The notes beneath the pieces were generated by a model. That model was given only the letters and a program-made list of their open reading frames with translations, ran no database searches and had not been told where the DNA came from. A program made the position numbers and the translations under genes. This document shows positions 1-9,250 of a DNA stretch of 64,000 bases, piece by piece. Origin of the DNA: Thermohalobaculum sp039028795 (GTDB taxonomy: Bacteria > Pseudomonadota > Alphaproteobacteria > Rhodobacterales > Rhodobacteraceae); contig JBCCHJ010000018.1 of NCBI GenBank assembly GCA_039028795.1, forward strand, positions 1 to 64,000, in the 5' to 3' direction. Within the stretch, counting starts at the first letter, position 1, and every line of letters starts with the position of its first letter.

Positions 1-389
1 AAATGTTCGTCTATCCGAGTTAACATTTGTGTGAAAATATTAGGTTGGTCACGCCTCGGGTTCTTGAGATATGGCGCCCCAAGGTTGTCATTTTGGCCCG
101 TGCCGGCATCTTGAAAGGGTCATAACTCCTGAACGAAAAGTAGGATTTTAAAAATTTTAGCAGATTTGGACTTCTCGACATCGATTACATACCCCTAGAT
201 TACTTTTAGAAAGTTTTGGTTCGAACAAAAATTTCGATTGACACAATTTCGATTCATAACGTCCACACTGTTTTGTTTCTGTAGAATAATCAGACGAGAC
301 CGGGTTTTCCGTCGACCTCATCCGTTTTCGTGACGGCTGAATTCGCTTTCTGGTGCGCAATGAACAATTTCATAAGGGGGAGAGATATC
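1..389. other. AT-rich non-coding leader of the first operon
   Basis: No convincing gene is seen here. The stretch is visibly more AT-rich than the rest of the window. It contains an exact 10-bp direct repeat, AATTTCGATT, at 230-239 and 245-254 (15-bp period), about 140 bp ahead of the amine oxidase start. Such spacing could be a regulator binding site. A TTGACA hexamer at 238-243 overlaps the first copy, but no good -10 element lies at normal spacing. The promoter of the following operon is presumably here. Confidence 0.4.
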
Positions 390-2162
390 GTGGCTAAGAT
401 CTCATTTACCGAGGCATCCGCATCCACAAAAACAGATGTTGCAATCGTGGGTGCCGGTGTCTCAGGCCTTTACGCGGCCTGGCGGCTGTTATCCGAGGAC
501 AAAGCCAAACATGTCACGGTGATCGAGCGGCTTAACAGGACCGGTGGGCGTCTGGATACGGACATCGTCGAAGTCAATCCCGGCGAAATCGTTCGCGAAG
601 AAGAAGGCGGCATGCGCTTCAACTTCGGCATGACCGAACTGATGACATTGGCTGCGGCGCTCGATCTTTGCAAAGACATCGTCCCATTTCCAATGGGCAG
701 CGCCAACGACACGAACAGGTTCTTTCTGCGCGGCCGGAATTTCACCGTCGCTGATGCCGCTGCAAGCGGGCAGATGATCTGGAGCGAGATCTACAATCTT
801 TCAGAAGCCGAACGCGGTCTTTCACCGGTGGAGATCGTCACCTCGGCGTTTGACAAGATCCTCTATGCAAACGGCGTGATCCCAAGCAAAGGCAACCCGC
901 CGGAATTCTGGACCAAGGTTCGCAACGAATTTTCCTGGAACGGCACACTCATGCGGGACTGGCAGGTCTGGGGCCTGCTGCGCGATATGGGCCACACGGA
1001 AGAATGCATCCAGATGCTATCGCAAACAATCGGCTTTGCCGGGCCGTTCAAGTCGATGGCAAATGCGGGCGATGCTTTCCAGATCTTGGCAGATTTCCCG
1101 AAAGATCCATCCTACTACACGTTTGAGAAAGGCTTCTCGACGCTGCCGAACGCCCTTGTTGAGGCGCTCGATGCCATGGGTGATCGCTGCTCGATCCTGC
1201 TGTCAACCAATGTCGATGCGGTCACAAAGTCCGGCGATTGTTTCACGCTTTCGGTGACCGAGGCGCCAGAGCATGTAAACGCCCGGCCCAGCTTACCCGG
1301 CGGTGAGGTGAAGAAGATCGAGGCCGGCAAAGTTATTGTCGCAGCGGCCACCAAAGGCGCTGAAGATCTGTTCCAGGGCTCGCCAGCTTTCAGGGATGGG
1401 CCGAACGCAGAAAAGCTTTGGGATGCGTTGAACTCCGCCCTTGGTATGAAACTGCTGAAGATCAATCTCTACTTCGACAGCCCCTGGTGGGAAGACGGGA
1501 CGACGCAACGCCCGCCAGTTCAATTCGGACCGAATTTCACGGATTTGCCGATCAATGCGATCTATCCATTCTATTCACTGCCCGAACAAAACCGTGTGCT
1601 GGCCGGAGACCCGCCGAAAATCCGCGATGCGGCAGCGGCGCTGACGATTTATTGCGACTTCAGCAAAACGAACTTCTGGCATGGTCTTCAGCCGCATGAG
1701 CCCAAGTTTTCATCCCCGCTGCAAGAAAAGGAAAACGAAAAGGTTCCGCAGGTAATGTACGGGGCCAGCCAAGACATCGTCGATGCAGCGAAGCGTCAGA
1801 TCGCAGTGCTGTTCGGCACAGTGAACATCCCCGATCCGGTTCTGACCAGCTATCGCCTTTGGGATGGACAAGAGGATTTCGAATTCGCCTATCACCAATG
1901 GAAATTGGGGGTCGATGATGAGGAAGTCCGCAGGTATCTCGCCAATCCACTGGAGGATGTCTATTTCTGCAACGAAGCAATTTCCGACATGCATGGCTGG
2001 GTCAACGGATCGCTCAGATCGACAAATCTTGTCCTCGCGCATTTCGGCATTCAACCCATGAGCAACGATCCCTGCATTGGACCGGATCAGGCCGAGCCCA
2101 CCTTGGCAGCCGCCGCAGCTACGACGAAATCAGTCCGCCGCAGCGGGCTTTGGGGCCTTTGA
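390..2162 (+). CDS. FAD-dependent amine oxidase (L-amino-acid oxidase-like)
   Basis: This is a flavin monoamine oxidase family protein, expected to oxidise an amine or amino acid to an imine/keto product with H2O2 release. A dinucleotide-binding GAGVSG lies at residues 21-26, followed by VIER and GGR (about 44-54). The C-terminal FAD-contact segment GWVNGSL resembles that of L-amino-acid oxidases. I place the start at GTG 390 because AAGGGGGAGA lies six bases upstream; an in-frame GTG at 330 has no such site. The product is about 590 aa with an Ala-rich tail. Only 23 bp separate it from the ThDP decarboxylase gene, so the keto-acid product may pass to that enzyme. The substrate cannot be read from the sequence; aromatic amino acids are a guess. 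Confidence 0.82.
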   Translation: MAKISFTEASASTKTDVAIVGAGVSGLYAAWRLLSEDKAKHVTVIERLNRTGGRLDTDIVEVNPGEIVREEEGGMRFNFGMTELMTLAAALDLCKDIVPFPMGSANDTNRFFLRGRNFTVADAAASGQMIWSEIYNLSEAERGLSPVEIVTSAFDKILYANGVIPSKGNPPEFWTKVRNEFSWNGTLMRDWQVWGLLRDMGHTEECIQMLSQTIGFAGPFKSMANAGDAFQILADFPKDPSYYTFEKGFSTLPNALVEALDAMGDRCSILLSTNVDAVTKSGDCFTLSVTEAPEHVNARPSLPGGEVKKIEAGKVIVAAATKGAEDLFQGSPAFRDGPNAEKLWDALNSALGMKLLKINLYFDSPWWEDGTTQRPPVQFGPNFTDLPINAIYPFYSLPEQNRVLAGDPPKIRDAAAALTIYCDFSKTNFWHGLQPHEPKFSSPLQEKENEKVPQVMYGASQDIVDAAKRQIAVLFGTVNIPDPVLTSYRLWDGQEDFEFAYHQWKLGVDDEEVRRYLANPLEDVYFCNEAISDMHGWVNGSLRSTNLVLAHFGIQPMSNDPCIGPDQAEPTLAAAAATTKSVRRSGLWGL

Positions 2163-2185
2163 TTTAAGCCAACGGAGCTAGAGCC

Positions 2186-4054
2186 ATGAAACTTCAGATG
2201 ATGGGCCTGGACACAGGCCGCGCACCCATTTTCGGCGAAAAAAGCGACCCAGCAACGAACACGGTCGCGAAATACCTGAACACGCGGCTCGCCGAAATCG
2301 GCGTCAGTCACGTCTTCGCAATCCCGGGCGATTACATCGCTGAATACGTCAACACGCTGGACCAACCCAACCAGAACCCCGGGAACATTGTTCGAGTTCA
2401 CCCCAATAACGAAGTTTCCGCCACATACTCGGCGGATGGCATGGCGCGTGCCGTCGCAGGCGCAGTTGGCTGCGTTGCGTTCACCTATGGTGTTGGCGCG
2501 CTGAACTGCGCGCAGGCAGTCGCGGGGGCCTATGTCGAACAGGTACCTCTTGTCGTGATCAATGGCAGCCCGTCCCATGCGCAGTTCAACTCGGAACGCG
2601 ATCAAGGCGTTCTCTATCACCACATGGTCGATGGGTCGCATACGGACTATCGCGTGTTCCAAAACATCACCGCGATGGCCGTGCAAATCGAAAACCCGGC
2701 AAATGCGCCAGAACTGATCGATGCGGCCCTGCGAACCTGCATAACCGAAAGCCGCCCAGTCTATATCGAGATCGCCAATCTGGTTGCGCTGATGGAGTGC
2801 GGGCCAGTACCGGCAACACCGATCGCCAAGACCCCCTTGCCGCAGTCGCAGAAATCGCTGGATACCGCAGCGAACGCGATCTTCGAACATATGAAAGCAG
2901 CAAAGCGTCTGGTCTTCGTTGGCGGCGCCGAGATTGCCAGGGCCGATCTGGGCGAGGCATTCGCAGCTCTTTTGAAAGCTGCGGAAGCCCCCTATGTGAC
3001 CAGCCCCTTGGGCAAAAGCATTCTGGCAGAGGATCGGTCTGATGTCCGCTTTGCAGGCGTCTATTTCGGGCGGTCCGCGCAGGACAATGTGCAGCAGCTT
3101 ATGCGCGAGGCAGATTGTGTTGTATCCCTCGGTGTCTCGGACACCGACTTTAACTACCTAGGTATTGTGACGCCGGACTATACACCGGGCGGCAATGACG
3201 GTCTGCCGGGTCCGACGCATATTCAGGCCCGGAAAGGCGCCGTCATGGTTGGCCGGGGGCTTGCCTATTGGGGGGATGTCTCTCTCGCCGCGATCATCGA
3301 GCGGCTGAGCGAACTGATCTCGAACACACCCCTACCCAACGCACCCTTTCCATCAGCAAGCGGTAGCCCGTGGCAAATACCACCGACCAGCGATTATCCG
3401 CCAGATGACGTCGTCACCTGGGACAGTTTCAAGTCCTATCTGGTCCAAGACTTTCTTGAACCACACGGCGCCGACGACTATCCGCAGATCGTCGCTGATT
3501 CTGGGTTCTCTTTTGTGGCCCTGTCCAATGTGAAGGCAGCTGAACGGGGCTATGTGGCGCAACTCGCCTGGGCCGCAATCGGCTACGGAACCGGCGCCAC
3601 GACAGGCGTTGCACTGGCGCAATCGCGCCATCCAATCCGACGGCGCACCGTCACGGTCGCAGGGGATGCCGCCTTTGCTGAAACGGTCAACGCGCTGGGA
3701 ACGCTGGCGCAACAGGGACAGGATGCCGTGGTCTTTGTCATCGACAACAAGGTCTATGCGGTCGAGCAATGGCTGATCAACGCTGACGCGTTCTGCCCGC
3801 CGCCAGCTCCGGATTTCGAGCCGTTGACGGATGTCCCGCAAGGGCACATCTGGGACTACGTCAAGCTGGCGGAAGGCTTTGGCGGCGTCGGGCACAAAGT
3901 GCGCACCAATGCCGAACTCAAAACGGTTCTGGCAGGTCTTTCTGACGTTCCTATAAATCCCAACACAAAGGCACCAACCTTTACGTTGATTGCATTGCAA
4001 ATCCCCGGCACGGACTGCCCGGATGTGCTGCGCTGGAAGCTCAACTGTTCCTGA
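2186..4054 (+). CDS. Pyruvate/indolepyruvate decarboxylase-like ThDP enzyme
   Basis: This is a thiamine-diphosphate 2-keto-acid decarboxylase with the PYR-central-PP domain order of the PDC/IPDC family (622 aa, slightly long). The PYR domain has the cofactor-activating Glu at about residue 76 (NNEVSAT) and the double His typical of decarboxylases at 145-146 (YHHMVDG). The Mg-ThDP motif is degenerate: GDA at about 493-495 instead of GDG, and IDNKVY instead of LNNDGY, but the 24-residue spacing and the metal-binding D and N are retained. The N-terminus carries about 25 extra residues before the conserved core. Its partner is the amine oxidase upstream; together they suggest amino acid to keto acid to aldehyde. 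Decarboxylation is likely; the exact substrate is unknown. Confidence 0.82.
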   Translation: MKLQMMGLDTGRAPIFGEKSDPATNTVAKYLNTRLAEIGVSHVFAIPGDYIAEYVNTLDQPNQNPGNIVRVHPNNEVSATYSADGMARAVAGAVGCVAFTYGVGALNCAQAVAGAYVEQVPLVVINGSPSHAQFNSERDQGVLYHHMVDGSHTDYRVFQNITAMAVQIENPANAPELIDAALRTCITESRPVYIEIANLVALMECGPVPATPIAKTPLPQSQKSLDTAANAIFEHMKAAKRLVFVGGAEIARADLGEAFAALLKAAEAPYVTSPLGKSILAEDRSDVRFAGVYFGRSAQDNVQQLMREADCVVSLGVSDTDFNYLGIVTPDYTPGGNDGLPGPTHIQARKGAVMVGRGLAYWGDVSLAAIIERLSELISNTPLPNAPFPSASGSPWQIPPTSDYPPDDVVTWDSFKSYLVQDFLEPHGADDYPQIVADSGFSFVALSNVKAAERGYVAQLAWAAIGYGTGATTGVALAQSRHPIRRRTVTVAGDAAFAETVNALGTLAQQGQDAVVFVIDNKVYAVEQWLINADAFCPPPAPDFEPLTDVPQGHIWDYVKLAEGFGGVGHKVRTNAELKTVLAGLSDVPINPNTKAPTFTLIALQIPGTDCPDVLRWKLNCS

Positions 4055-4105
4055 TCGAAGACCCGGCAGGCTAACGAACAGCGTCTCCACGATCACGAAC
4101 CCTGG

Positions 4106-5308
4106 CTAACCTTCGCGATGCAAAACGCCGCCGCCCTCATACTCAGCGATCTGGTCAGCTGAATATCCCAGCTCTTCCAAGATCGCATGATTGTCTGCAC
4201 CCAGGCGTGGGGCAGGTCCATGCACGGCTGCTGGTGTCTCGCTGAACCGTGCGGCTGGGCGCGGCTGGCGGATCGGGCCCAGATCCGGGTCTTCAAAAGT
4301 CGTGATCACCTGATTGTTCAAGGCCTGAGGGCTTTCGATCACCTCAGGCCGCTCCAGAACCGGGGCATTGGGCACGCCCTCGGCGTCCAGCCGGGCCAGG
4401 ATCTCATCCCGATCCCACTTGGCAATTTCTTCGCTCATAACTTTGCGCCGTTCCACGACATTGGTCGACCGGATCGCCGCCGTATTGAACCGCGGGTCCT
4501 CCAGCAGGTCTTCACGGTTGAACGCTTTGCACATCCCCGTCCATTCGGCGTCTGACACGGCGCCGGCGGTCAGATACCCATCGCGGGCTTTAAAGACCAG
4601 GTCCAGACCCAGTTGCCCAAAGGTTGGATCCCGTTCGTTTCCGATAAACGATAGGCTAGAGGATGCCTCAGGCCACAGATAGGCGACCATTGTATCGAAC
4701 ATGGCCAGCTTGATGTGCTGTCCTTTGCCGGTCCGTTCCCGCGCAAACAATGCCGCTGTGATCGCCTGCGCCGCTGTCACTGCCGAGGTTTTGTCCGGCA
4801 CCACGGTACGCACCATTCTGGGTTGCCCGGTATCGCGATCACGCTGGATGTCCGCCAGGCCCGAGGCCGCTTGGATCACCGGATCATAGACCCGCTGATG
4901 GGCGTAGGGCCCAGTTTCTCCAAACCCACTCATCGAACAAAAGACAATGTCCGGCTTGATCGCCCGGACCACATCTTCACCCAACCCCATGCGCTCGATT
5001 GCGCCGGGGCGATAGTTCTGAACCAAGACATCCGCGGTTGCGGCCAGCTTCTTGACCACGTCTACCCCAGCTTCGGTTTTCAGATCGACACACAAGGACC
5101 GCTTTGAATGATTGCACGACAGGAACGACCCGGACATGCCCCGGTGTTTGTGACCCATCTGGCGCAGCAGATCACCGCGCGGCGGCTCGATCTTGATCAC
5201 ATCCGCGCCCTGCTCGGCCAGCATCCGTGTGGTGATCGGCCCGGCCATGATCACCGTCAGATCCAACACCCGAATCCCGGCTAAGGGGCCTTGTGCTTCA
5301 TCGGACAT
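4106..5308 (-). CDS. CaiB/BaiF (family III) CoA-transferase
   Basis: This is a family III CoA-transferase of about 400 aa, which moves CoA between carboxylic acids. The N-terminal LAGIRVLDLT...AGP and DVIKIEPPRGD segments are family hallmarks, and YDPVIQA carries the expected catalytic Asp. The ATG at 5308 has GGGTGAG upstream; a GTG at 5317 that overlaps the GST stop (GTGA) is the alternative. It is the last gene of the minus-strand catabolic run and converges with the decarboxylase gene. It probably activates an organic-acid intermediate of the pathway; the acid is not identifiable. Confidence 0.85.
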   Translation of the reverse strand: MSDEAQGPLAGIRVLDLTVIMAGPITTRMLAEQGADVIKIEPPRGDLLRQMGHKHRGMSGSFLSCNHSKRSLCVDLKTEAGVDVVKKLAATADVLVQNYRPGAIERMGLGEDVVRAIKPDIVFCSMSGFGETGPYAHQRVYDPVIQAASGLADIQRDRDTGQPRMVRTVVPDKTSAVTAAQAITAALFARERTGKGQHIKLAMFDTMVAYLWPEASSSLSFIGNERDPTFGQLGLDLVFKARDGYLTAGAVSDAEWTGMCKAFNREDLLEDPRFNTAAIRSTNVVERRKVMSEEIAKWDRDEILARLDAEGVPNAPVLERPEVIESPQALNNQVITTFEDPDLGPIRQPRPAARFSETPAAVHGPAPRLGADNHAILEELGYSADQIAEYEGGGVLHREG

Positions 5309-5313
5309 CGCGC

Positions 5314-5940
5314 TCACCCGTTATTCTGCGCCGAGGCGTCTTTGTAAGCCTGGCGCGCCTGCATCATCCCGCAATAGTCGGTCATGTTCTGCGGCAAGGG
5401 AATCTCATATTCCGGTGCCAGCGCCAGGCAAGAGGTCAACAGGATGTCCGCGACGCTCAGCTTTTCACCAAATAGAAATGGTGCCATTTCCCCCAATGGA
5501 CCTGCCATACATTCGATCTGGTGTGAAAAATACTCCCGCGCACTCTCCACCGCGACCGGCGCATCACCATAGATGTGCTTCAGATATTTGTGTCGGCGGA
5601 TTGTGTAGATCCCGTTCGCGTCCAGCTCTGACATCACGAAGAAACACCATTCCTGGTGCCGGGCCCGGGCCAACGCATCGCCCGGGACATAGATATGATC
5701 GGGCACTGGAAAGGTCTCGACCATATAGGTCATGATCGCGGTGCTTTCGGTCAGAATGACGTCGCCATGCTGCAACACAGGCACCTTGTGGCGCGGGTTC
5801 AGGGCCAGAAACTCCGGCTCCATCGTCTCACCTGTCCGGGGACCAATGGCATTGTGCGCGAACTCTAGCCCCATCTCATGTGCCAGCCACAAAGGCCGAT
5901 GCGTGCGGATGGTCCCCATGCCATGAATTGTGATCGACAT
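5314..5940 (-). CDS. Glutathione S-transferase family protein
   Basis: This is a cytosolic GST of 208 aa, a normal length. The N-terminal thioredoxin-like domain shows the cis-Pro motif KVPVL and the gamma-Glu-binding ESTAI, followed by an all-helical C-terminal domain with LSVADILLTS (the N-capping/hydrophobic staple region). The start has GAGAGGTCGGGG just upstream. It overlaps the CoA-transferase region by translational coupling. In such operons GSTs often act in catabolism (isomerisation, ether or halide cleavage) rather than detoxification; which applies here is unknown. Confidence 0.87.
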   Translation of the reverse strand: MSITIHGMGTIRTHRPLWLAHEMGLEFAHNAIGPRTGETMEPEFLALNPRHKVPVLQHGDVILTESTAIMTYMVETFPVPDHIYVPGDALARARHQEWCFFVMSELDANGIYTIRRHKYLKHIYGDAPVAVESAREYFSHQIECMAGPLGEMAPFLFGEKLSVADILLTSCLALAPEYEIPLPQNMTDYCGMMQARQAYKDASAQNNG

Positions 5941-5996
5941 CCCCGACCTCTCAGCCCGTGTAGACCGGGTCCTTGGCCCGGCTTGATCGGTAGATG

Positions 5997-6329
5997 TTAC
6001 GGGATGTGCTTGTCCGTGTGCATCACATAGTGGAACAATTTCGCATCGAGGTATTTCTCATAAAGTTCCGGCAGCAGGTCGCGGGATTCGTACCGTGCTG
6101 GGCTGTCCAGCGCCCGCGCCATGGCGTCGTCATCGGGGTAAGTCACAGCCAGCATCAGCGGGATCTCAGGCCCATTCGTATCCTGATCCCGGCCGTATTC
6201 CACCCGTACCTCTGACGCCCCTTCGAACTGTCGCCACAAAGGTGCCAGCCGAGTTTCCACGTAATCGCGGAACCCGGATTCTTGGCCCTCGCGCACCTTG
6301 CCGATGAAGATCGCATATCGGGTGATCAT
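5997..6329 (-). CDS. Small ferredoxin-like alpha/beta-barrel protein (EthD/ABM-like)
   Basis: A 110-aa protein whose pattern of strands and helices (ITRYAIFIGKV..., a central LMLAVTYPD, a C-terminal FHYVMHTD) resembles the dimeric alpha+beta barrel fold of EthD, muconolactone isomerase or antibiotic-biosynthesis-monooxygenase proteins. The ATG overlaps the stop of the preceding ThDP-enzyme gene by one base (TGATG), so the two are co-translated. Its role may be an accessory oxygenase or isomerase in the pathway. Family assignment rests on overall pattern only. Confidence 0.55.
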   Translation of the reverse strand: MITRYAIFIGKVREGQESGFRDYVETRLAPLWRQFEGASEVRVEYGRDQDTNGPEIPLMLAVTYPDDDAMARALDSPARYESRDLLPELYEKYLDAKLFHYVMHTDKHIP

Positions 6330-7837
6330 CAACCGCCCCGGTGCTTGAAGCTATCGCGGCGGAAGGAATAGAGCGCATCCGGGTCCACCGCCACGTCGAT
6401 CACGGCGGGCTTGCCGCACGCCAGCGCCGCCTCCACCGCCGGGGCGACCTTCGATAACCGGTCCGCACGGAAGCCCGCTGCCCCGTACAATTCCGCCAGT
6501 TTATCGAACGGCGGCGAGGACACGTCCGCCCCGATATAGCGCCCATAGAAGAAGTCGCGCTGATAGGCTTTTTCCGCACCCCAGCATTGGTTGTTCATGA
6601 CTGTATTGATGCCATGATCCACGGCGGTGGACAGCTCCGACACGGTCATCCCAAACCCGCCATCGCCCATCAGGCTGACAACCGGGCGATCCGGCATAGC
6701 GCATTTGACCCCCAACCCACAGGCGAAGGAAAACCCGACCAGCCCAAAGTCCAGCGGCGTGAACAGGCTTTTCGGCGTCCAATAATTCAGCGCATCCGTC
6801 GCCTGCAAACACATGGTGCCCGCATCCATGGTAATCGCCGCATCTTTGGGCAGCACACCCCGCAGGGCCTTGAAAAGGCCCGAAGGCTGGGTCGGGTGCG
6901 TCTCCACCGCATCCGCATCGCGCTGGGTCAGCATCGCTGCCCGCTCTTCCTGGAAGCCTTTAGTCCAGGCCGCGACCGCGGCCTTCGCCCGATGCGTCTC
7001 CAACGCATCTTTCAGCTGCCGCGCAGCGGAGGGCGCGTCGGCCCAGATGCCCATTTCGACAGGAAAGAACCGGCCAATTGCCGTAGGCTCCAATTCGACA
7101 TGGATGATCTTCGCATCCCGGTTGATGTTGTCATAGGAATAGAAGGTCGAGTTGAACCCCAGCCGCGTGCCCAGCGCCAGGATCACATCGGCCTCTTTCA
7201 TCAGCCTTGAGGACACGGGATTCCCACGCGGTCCCATCTGGCCTGCGTTCAGCGGATGCCCAAACGGGATCGCGTCACCATGGCCCGGCGCGGTGACCAG
7301 GGGACAGCCCAGCGCCTCGGCCAAGGCGCAGACCGCTTCATGCCCGCCGGTGTTCTTGGTGCCGCCACCGGTCACAATCACCGGCGCGTCCGCCCCGGCC
7401 AGCAGCGCCGCCGCCCGGGTTACCGCATCTGCCGACGCGCCAGGCACCGAATGGTTGCGATAGTCACCCGGCGCCTGGAACGGCGGAACATCAACCTGTG
7501 CAGCCAGAACGTCCCGGGGCAGGTTGACCTGCACCGGGCCACAGCGCGGGGACATCGCCACCCGGAAGGCTTCGCGAAACATCTCTGGCACCCGGTCGGC
7601 GGACGGCACCGTCCAGGTCTTCTTCGTCACCGGCGTGAACAACGCCTGCTGGTCGACCTCTTGAAACGCATCGCGATAGACATGGCCCTGGGACAGCATC
7701 CCGGCAATCGACACCACCGGCGTATAGGCGGCTTTTGCCTGCGCCAGACCCGTCACCAGGTTCGTTGCCCCGGGCCCGTTCTGCCCGGCCAGAACCACCC
7801 CGGCGCGACCAGAGGCCCGGGCAAATCCATCGGCCAT
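6329..7837 (-). CDS. Xsc/acetolactate synthase-like ThDP enzyme, N-terminally short
   Basis: The best resemblance is to sulfoacetaldehyde acetyltransferase-like and acetolactate-synthase-like ThDP enzymes: MADGFARASGR, GQNGPGATN, FQEVDQ, a central GGGT domain, and GDGGFGM...NNQCWGAEK in the PP domain. The frame is open upstream of this ATG and encodes HDERTGTH, which contains the expected catalytic Glu. However, it holds no ATG, GTG or TTG start, and the first 45-60 residues of a normal PYR domain are missing. The gap between GDG and NN is 21 residues instead of 24-27. The neighbouring hydrolase gene ends with an ATGA whose ATG is out of frame with this gene. It may be a degraded gene, a deletion product or a frameshifted assembly; activity is doubtful. 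Confidence 0.7.
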   Translation of the reverse strand: MADGFARASGRAGVVLAGQNGPGATNLVTGLAQAKAAYTPVVSIAGMLSQGHVYRDAFQEVDQQALFTPVTKKTWTVPSADRVPEMFREAFRVAMSPRCGPVQVNLPRDVLAAQVDVPPFQAPGDYRNHSVPGASADAVTRAAALLAGADAPVIVTGGGTKNTGGHEAVCALAEALGCPLVTAPGHGDAIPFGHPLNAGQMGPRGNPVSSRLMKEADVILALGTRLGFNSTFYSYDNINRDAKIIHVELEPTAIGRFFPVEMGIWADAPSAARQLKDALETHRAKAAVAAWTKGFQEERAAMLTQRDADAVETHPTQPSGLFKALRGVLPKDAAITMDAGTMCLQATDALNYWTPKSLFTPLDFGLVGFSFACGLGVKCAMPDRPVVSLMGDGGFGMTVSELSTAVDHGINTVMNNQCWGAEKAYQRDFFYGRYIGADVSSPPFDKLAELYGAAGFRADRLSKVAPAVEAALACGKPAVIDVAVDPDALYSFRRDSFKHRGG

Positions 7838-7856
7838 ATGCGTGCCGGTGCGTTCG

Positions 7857-8648
7857 TCATGGATGCGTCCTTTCCAAAAATTCCAGGATCGGCGCAGTGA
7901 ACGCCGCGGGCTGCTCGGTCAGGCCCAGATGCTGCAGATCATCCAGAATGATCGTCTCTGCCCCTGGGATCTCAGCGGCGATGGCATGGGACATGGCGGG
8001 GGTCGAACCGCTGTCATTCTCGCAGGTCATCACCAGGGTCGACGCAGTGATTGGCGATGCCGGGCGGATCAATTCCCGAACGCCATTGGCCAGAACCCAC
8101 GCTGCCTGGGCATAGCTTTCGGCATCCGCCTTAAGCCGCCACTCCCGCACCATTTGCTGGGCCTGAGCATTCGCGACCCGAAATCCGGGCGTGAACCACC
8201 GGGCCAATGCTGCGTCCATCGTCGACAGGGCGCCCTGTTCACGGACCGAGCGCGCCCGATCCTCGACGGCCTGTTGCGCCTCCTCCCCCCGATCATGGGG
8301 CGAGTTCAAAATCACCAGCGACGCCAACCGGTTCCCATGGTCCAGGGCAAAACGCCGGTTGATCATCCCACCGATCGAAAAGCCGACCACCGACGCACGC
8401 GCCACCCCGACATGATCCAACAGCCCAGCCAACTGATCAGAATACACCGTCAATGATGCCTCAGAAGGCGGCGGCGCACTGTCGCCGTGGCCATACAAAT
8501 CATAGTTCAGCACTCGGTATCGGGCCGACAGAGCAGGCAAATGCCGCACCCACAAATGGCGGCACAGCCCCAGACCATGGATCAGCGCCACCACCGGAGC
8601 CTCCAACGACCCGTGCAGGTCAAAAACCGTACCATCCGGCGCGCGCAT
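7857..8648 (-). CDS. Alpha/beta hydrolase
   Basis: A complete alpha/beta-hydrolase fold protein of 263 aa. The oxyanion-region HGLGL follows the first strands, the nucleophile elbow is GFSIGG, and the late acid/His region includes CENDSG and a C-terminal LQHLGL, supplying the catalytic His. It resembles 3-oxoadipate enol-lactonase-type hydrolases, though specificity cannot be read. Its ATG overlaps the stop of the preceding gene (TGATG), and its own stop lies inside an ATGA just before the truncated ThDP gene, which shows operon coupling. A role in hydrolysing an ester, lactone or C-C bond in the local pathway is an inference. Confidence 0.85.
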   Translation of the reverse strand: MRAPDGTVFDLHGSLEAPVVALIHGLGLCRHLWVRHLPALSARYRVLNYDLYGHGDSAPPPSEASLTVYSDQLAGLLDHVGVARASVVGFSIGGMINRRFALDHGNRLASLVILNSPHDRGEEAQQAVEDRARSVREQGALSTMDAALARWFTPGFRVANAQAQQMVREWRLKADAESYAQAAWVLANGVRELIRPASPITASTLVMTCENDSGSTPAMSHAIAAEIPGAETIILDDLQHLGLTEQPAAFTAPILEFLERTHP

Positions 8649-9250
8649 CAGACCCCCGCCGGGTTGTCGACATCGCGGCCCATGGCCTTGAGATCCTCAT
8701 ATCGATCGCCAAGCCGCGAATGGGGGCGCCCGGTGGTCGAGGCACCCAGCGCCACGATCAATTCATCCGCCGCAGGCGCATCGGGCATGTTCAAGTGGAT
8801 GGAATGGTAATGCGACCGCCGCCCGCCATCGTGTTTGTCCATCAGCGGGATCATGATCGGCGCGCCGGGCCCGCCGCGCATGTTGTTGAAGGCGAGGTAC
8901 GTCTTCGCACCGACGGCCTCGCGGTAAAGATTGCCGAAGGGCACATAGTGGATCAGCGCTGCGGCGTGCTCCAACTCTCCGCCCGTGCCGACGACAGAAC
9001 ACTTCCCGTATCCCTCAATCGCATCGCCGCCGCCTGCTGTCTCCAACAGCATGTCGACCAACAACCGCCCGACCTCGGGCGAGACATCACGGACCTCGGG
9101 CTTCGGGTCTTCCACGAACCCCCGTCCGGCCCAGGGATTGGTCAAAACTGCGACCGCCGCGATCAGCTTCATTGGCCGAGGCGCGGCACGCCCTCCGTCC
9201 ATTAATGTGGTCTCCACATGCAACAACGTGCGGCGAATTTCAGCAGGCAT
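8648..9250 (-). CDS. Amino acid synthesis family protein (DUF1185)
   Basis: A 200-aa protein with the conserved blocks of the DUF1185/amino-acid-synthesis family: a VETTLMDGGR start, a VLTNPWAGR block, YGKCSVVGTGGELEHAAAL, and a C-terminal GRPHSRLGD. The ATG at 9250 is chosen because GGGGAGAGATCG directly precedes it and the family begins here; an upstream in-frame extension has no homology. The biochemical role of this family is not established; it is often found beside amidohydrolase, CoA-transferase and luciferase-like genes. It is the first gene of the coupled 9250-4106 run. Confidence 0.8.
   Translation of the reverse strand: MPAEIRRTLLHVETTLMDGGRAAPRPMKLIAAVAVLTNPWAGRGFVEDPKPEVRDVSPEVGRLLVDMLLETAGGGDAIEGYGKCSVVGTGGELEHAAALIHYVPFGNLYREAVGAKTYLAFNNMRGGPGAPIMIPLMDKHDGGRRSHYHSIHLNMPDAPAADELIVALGASTTGRPHSRLGDRYEDLKAMGRDVDNPAGV

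Noticed and set aside
238..243. A TTGACA sequence as a -35 promoter element
   Set aside because: No acceptable -10 hexamer at 16-18 bp downstream.
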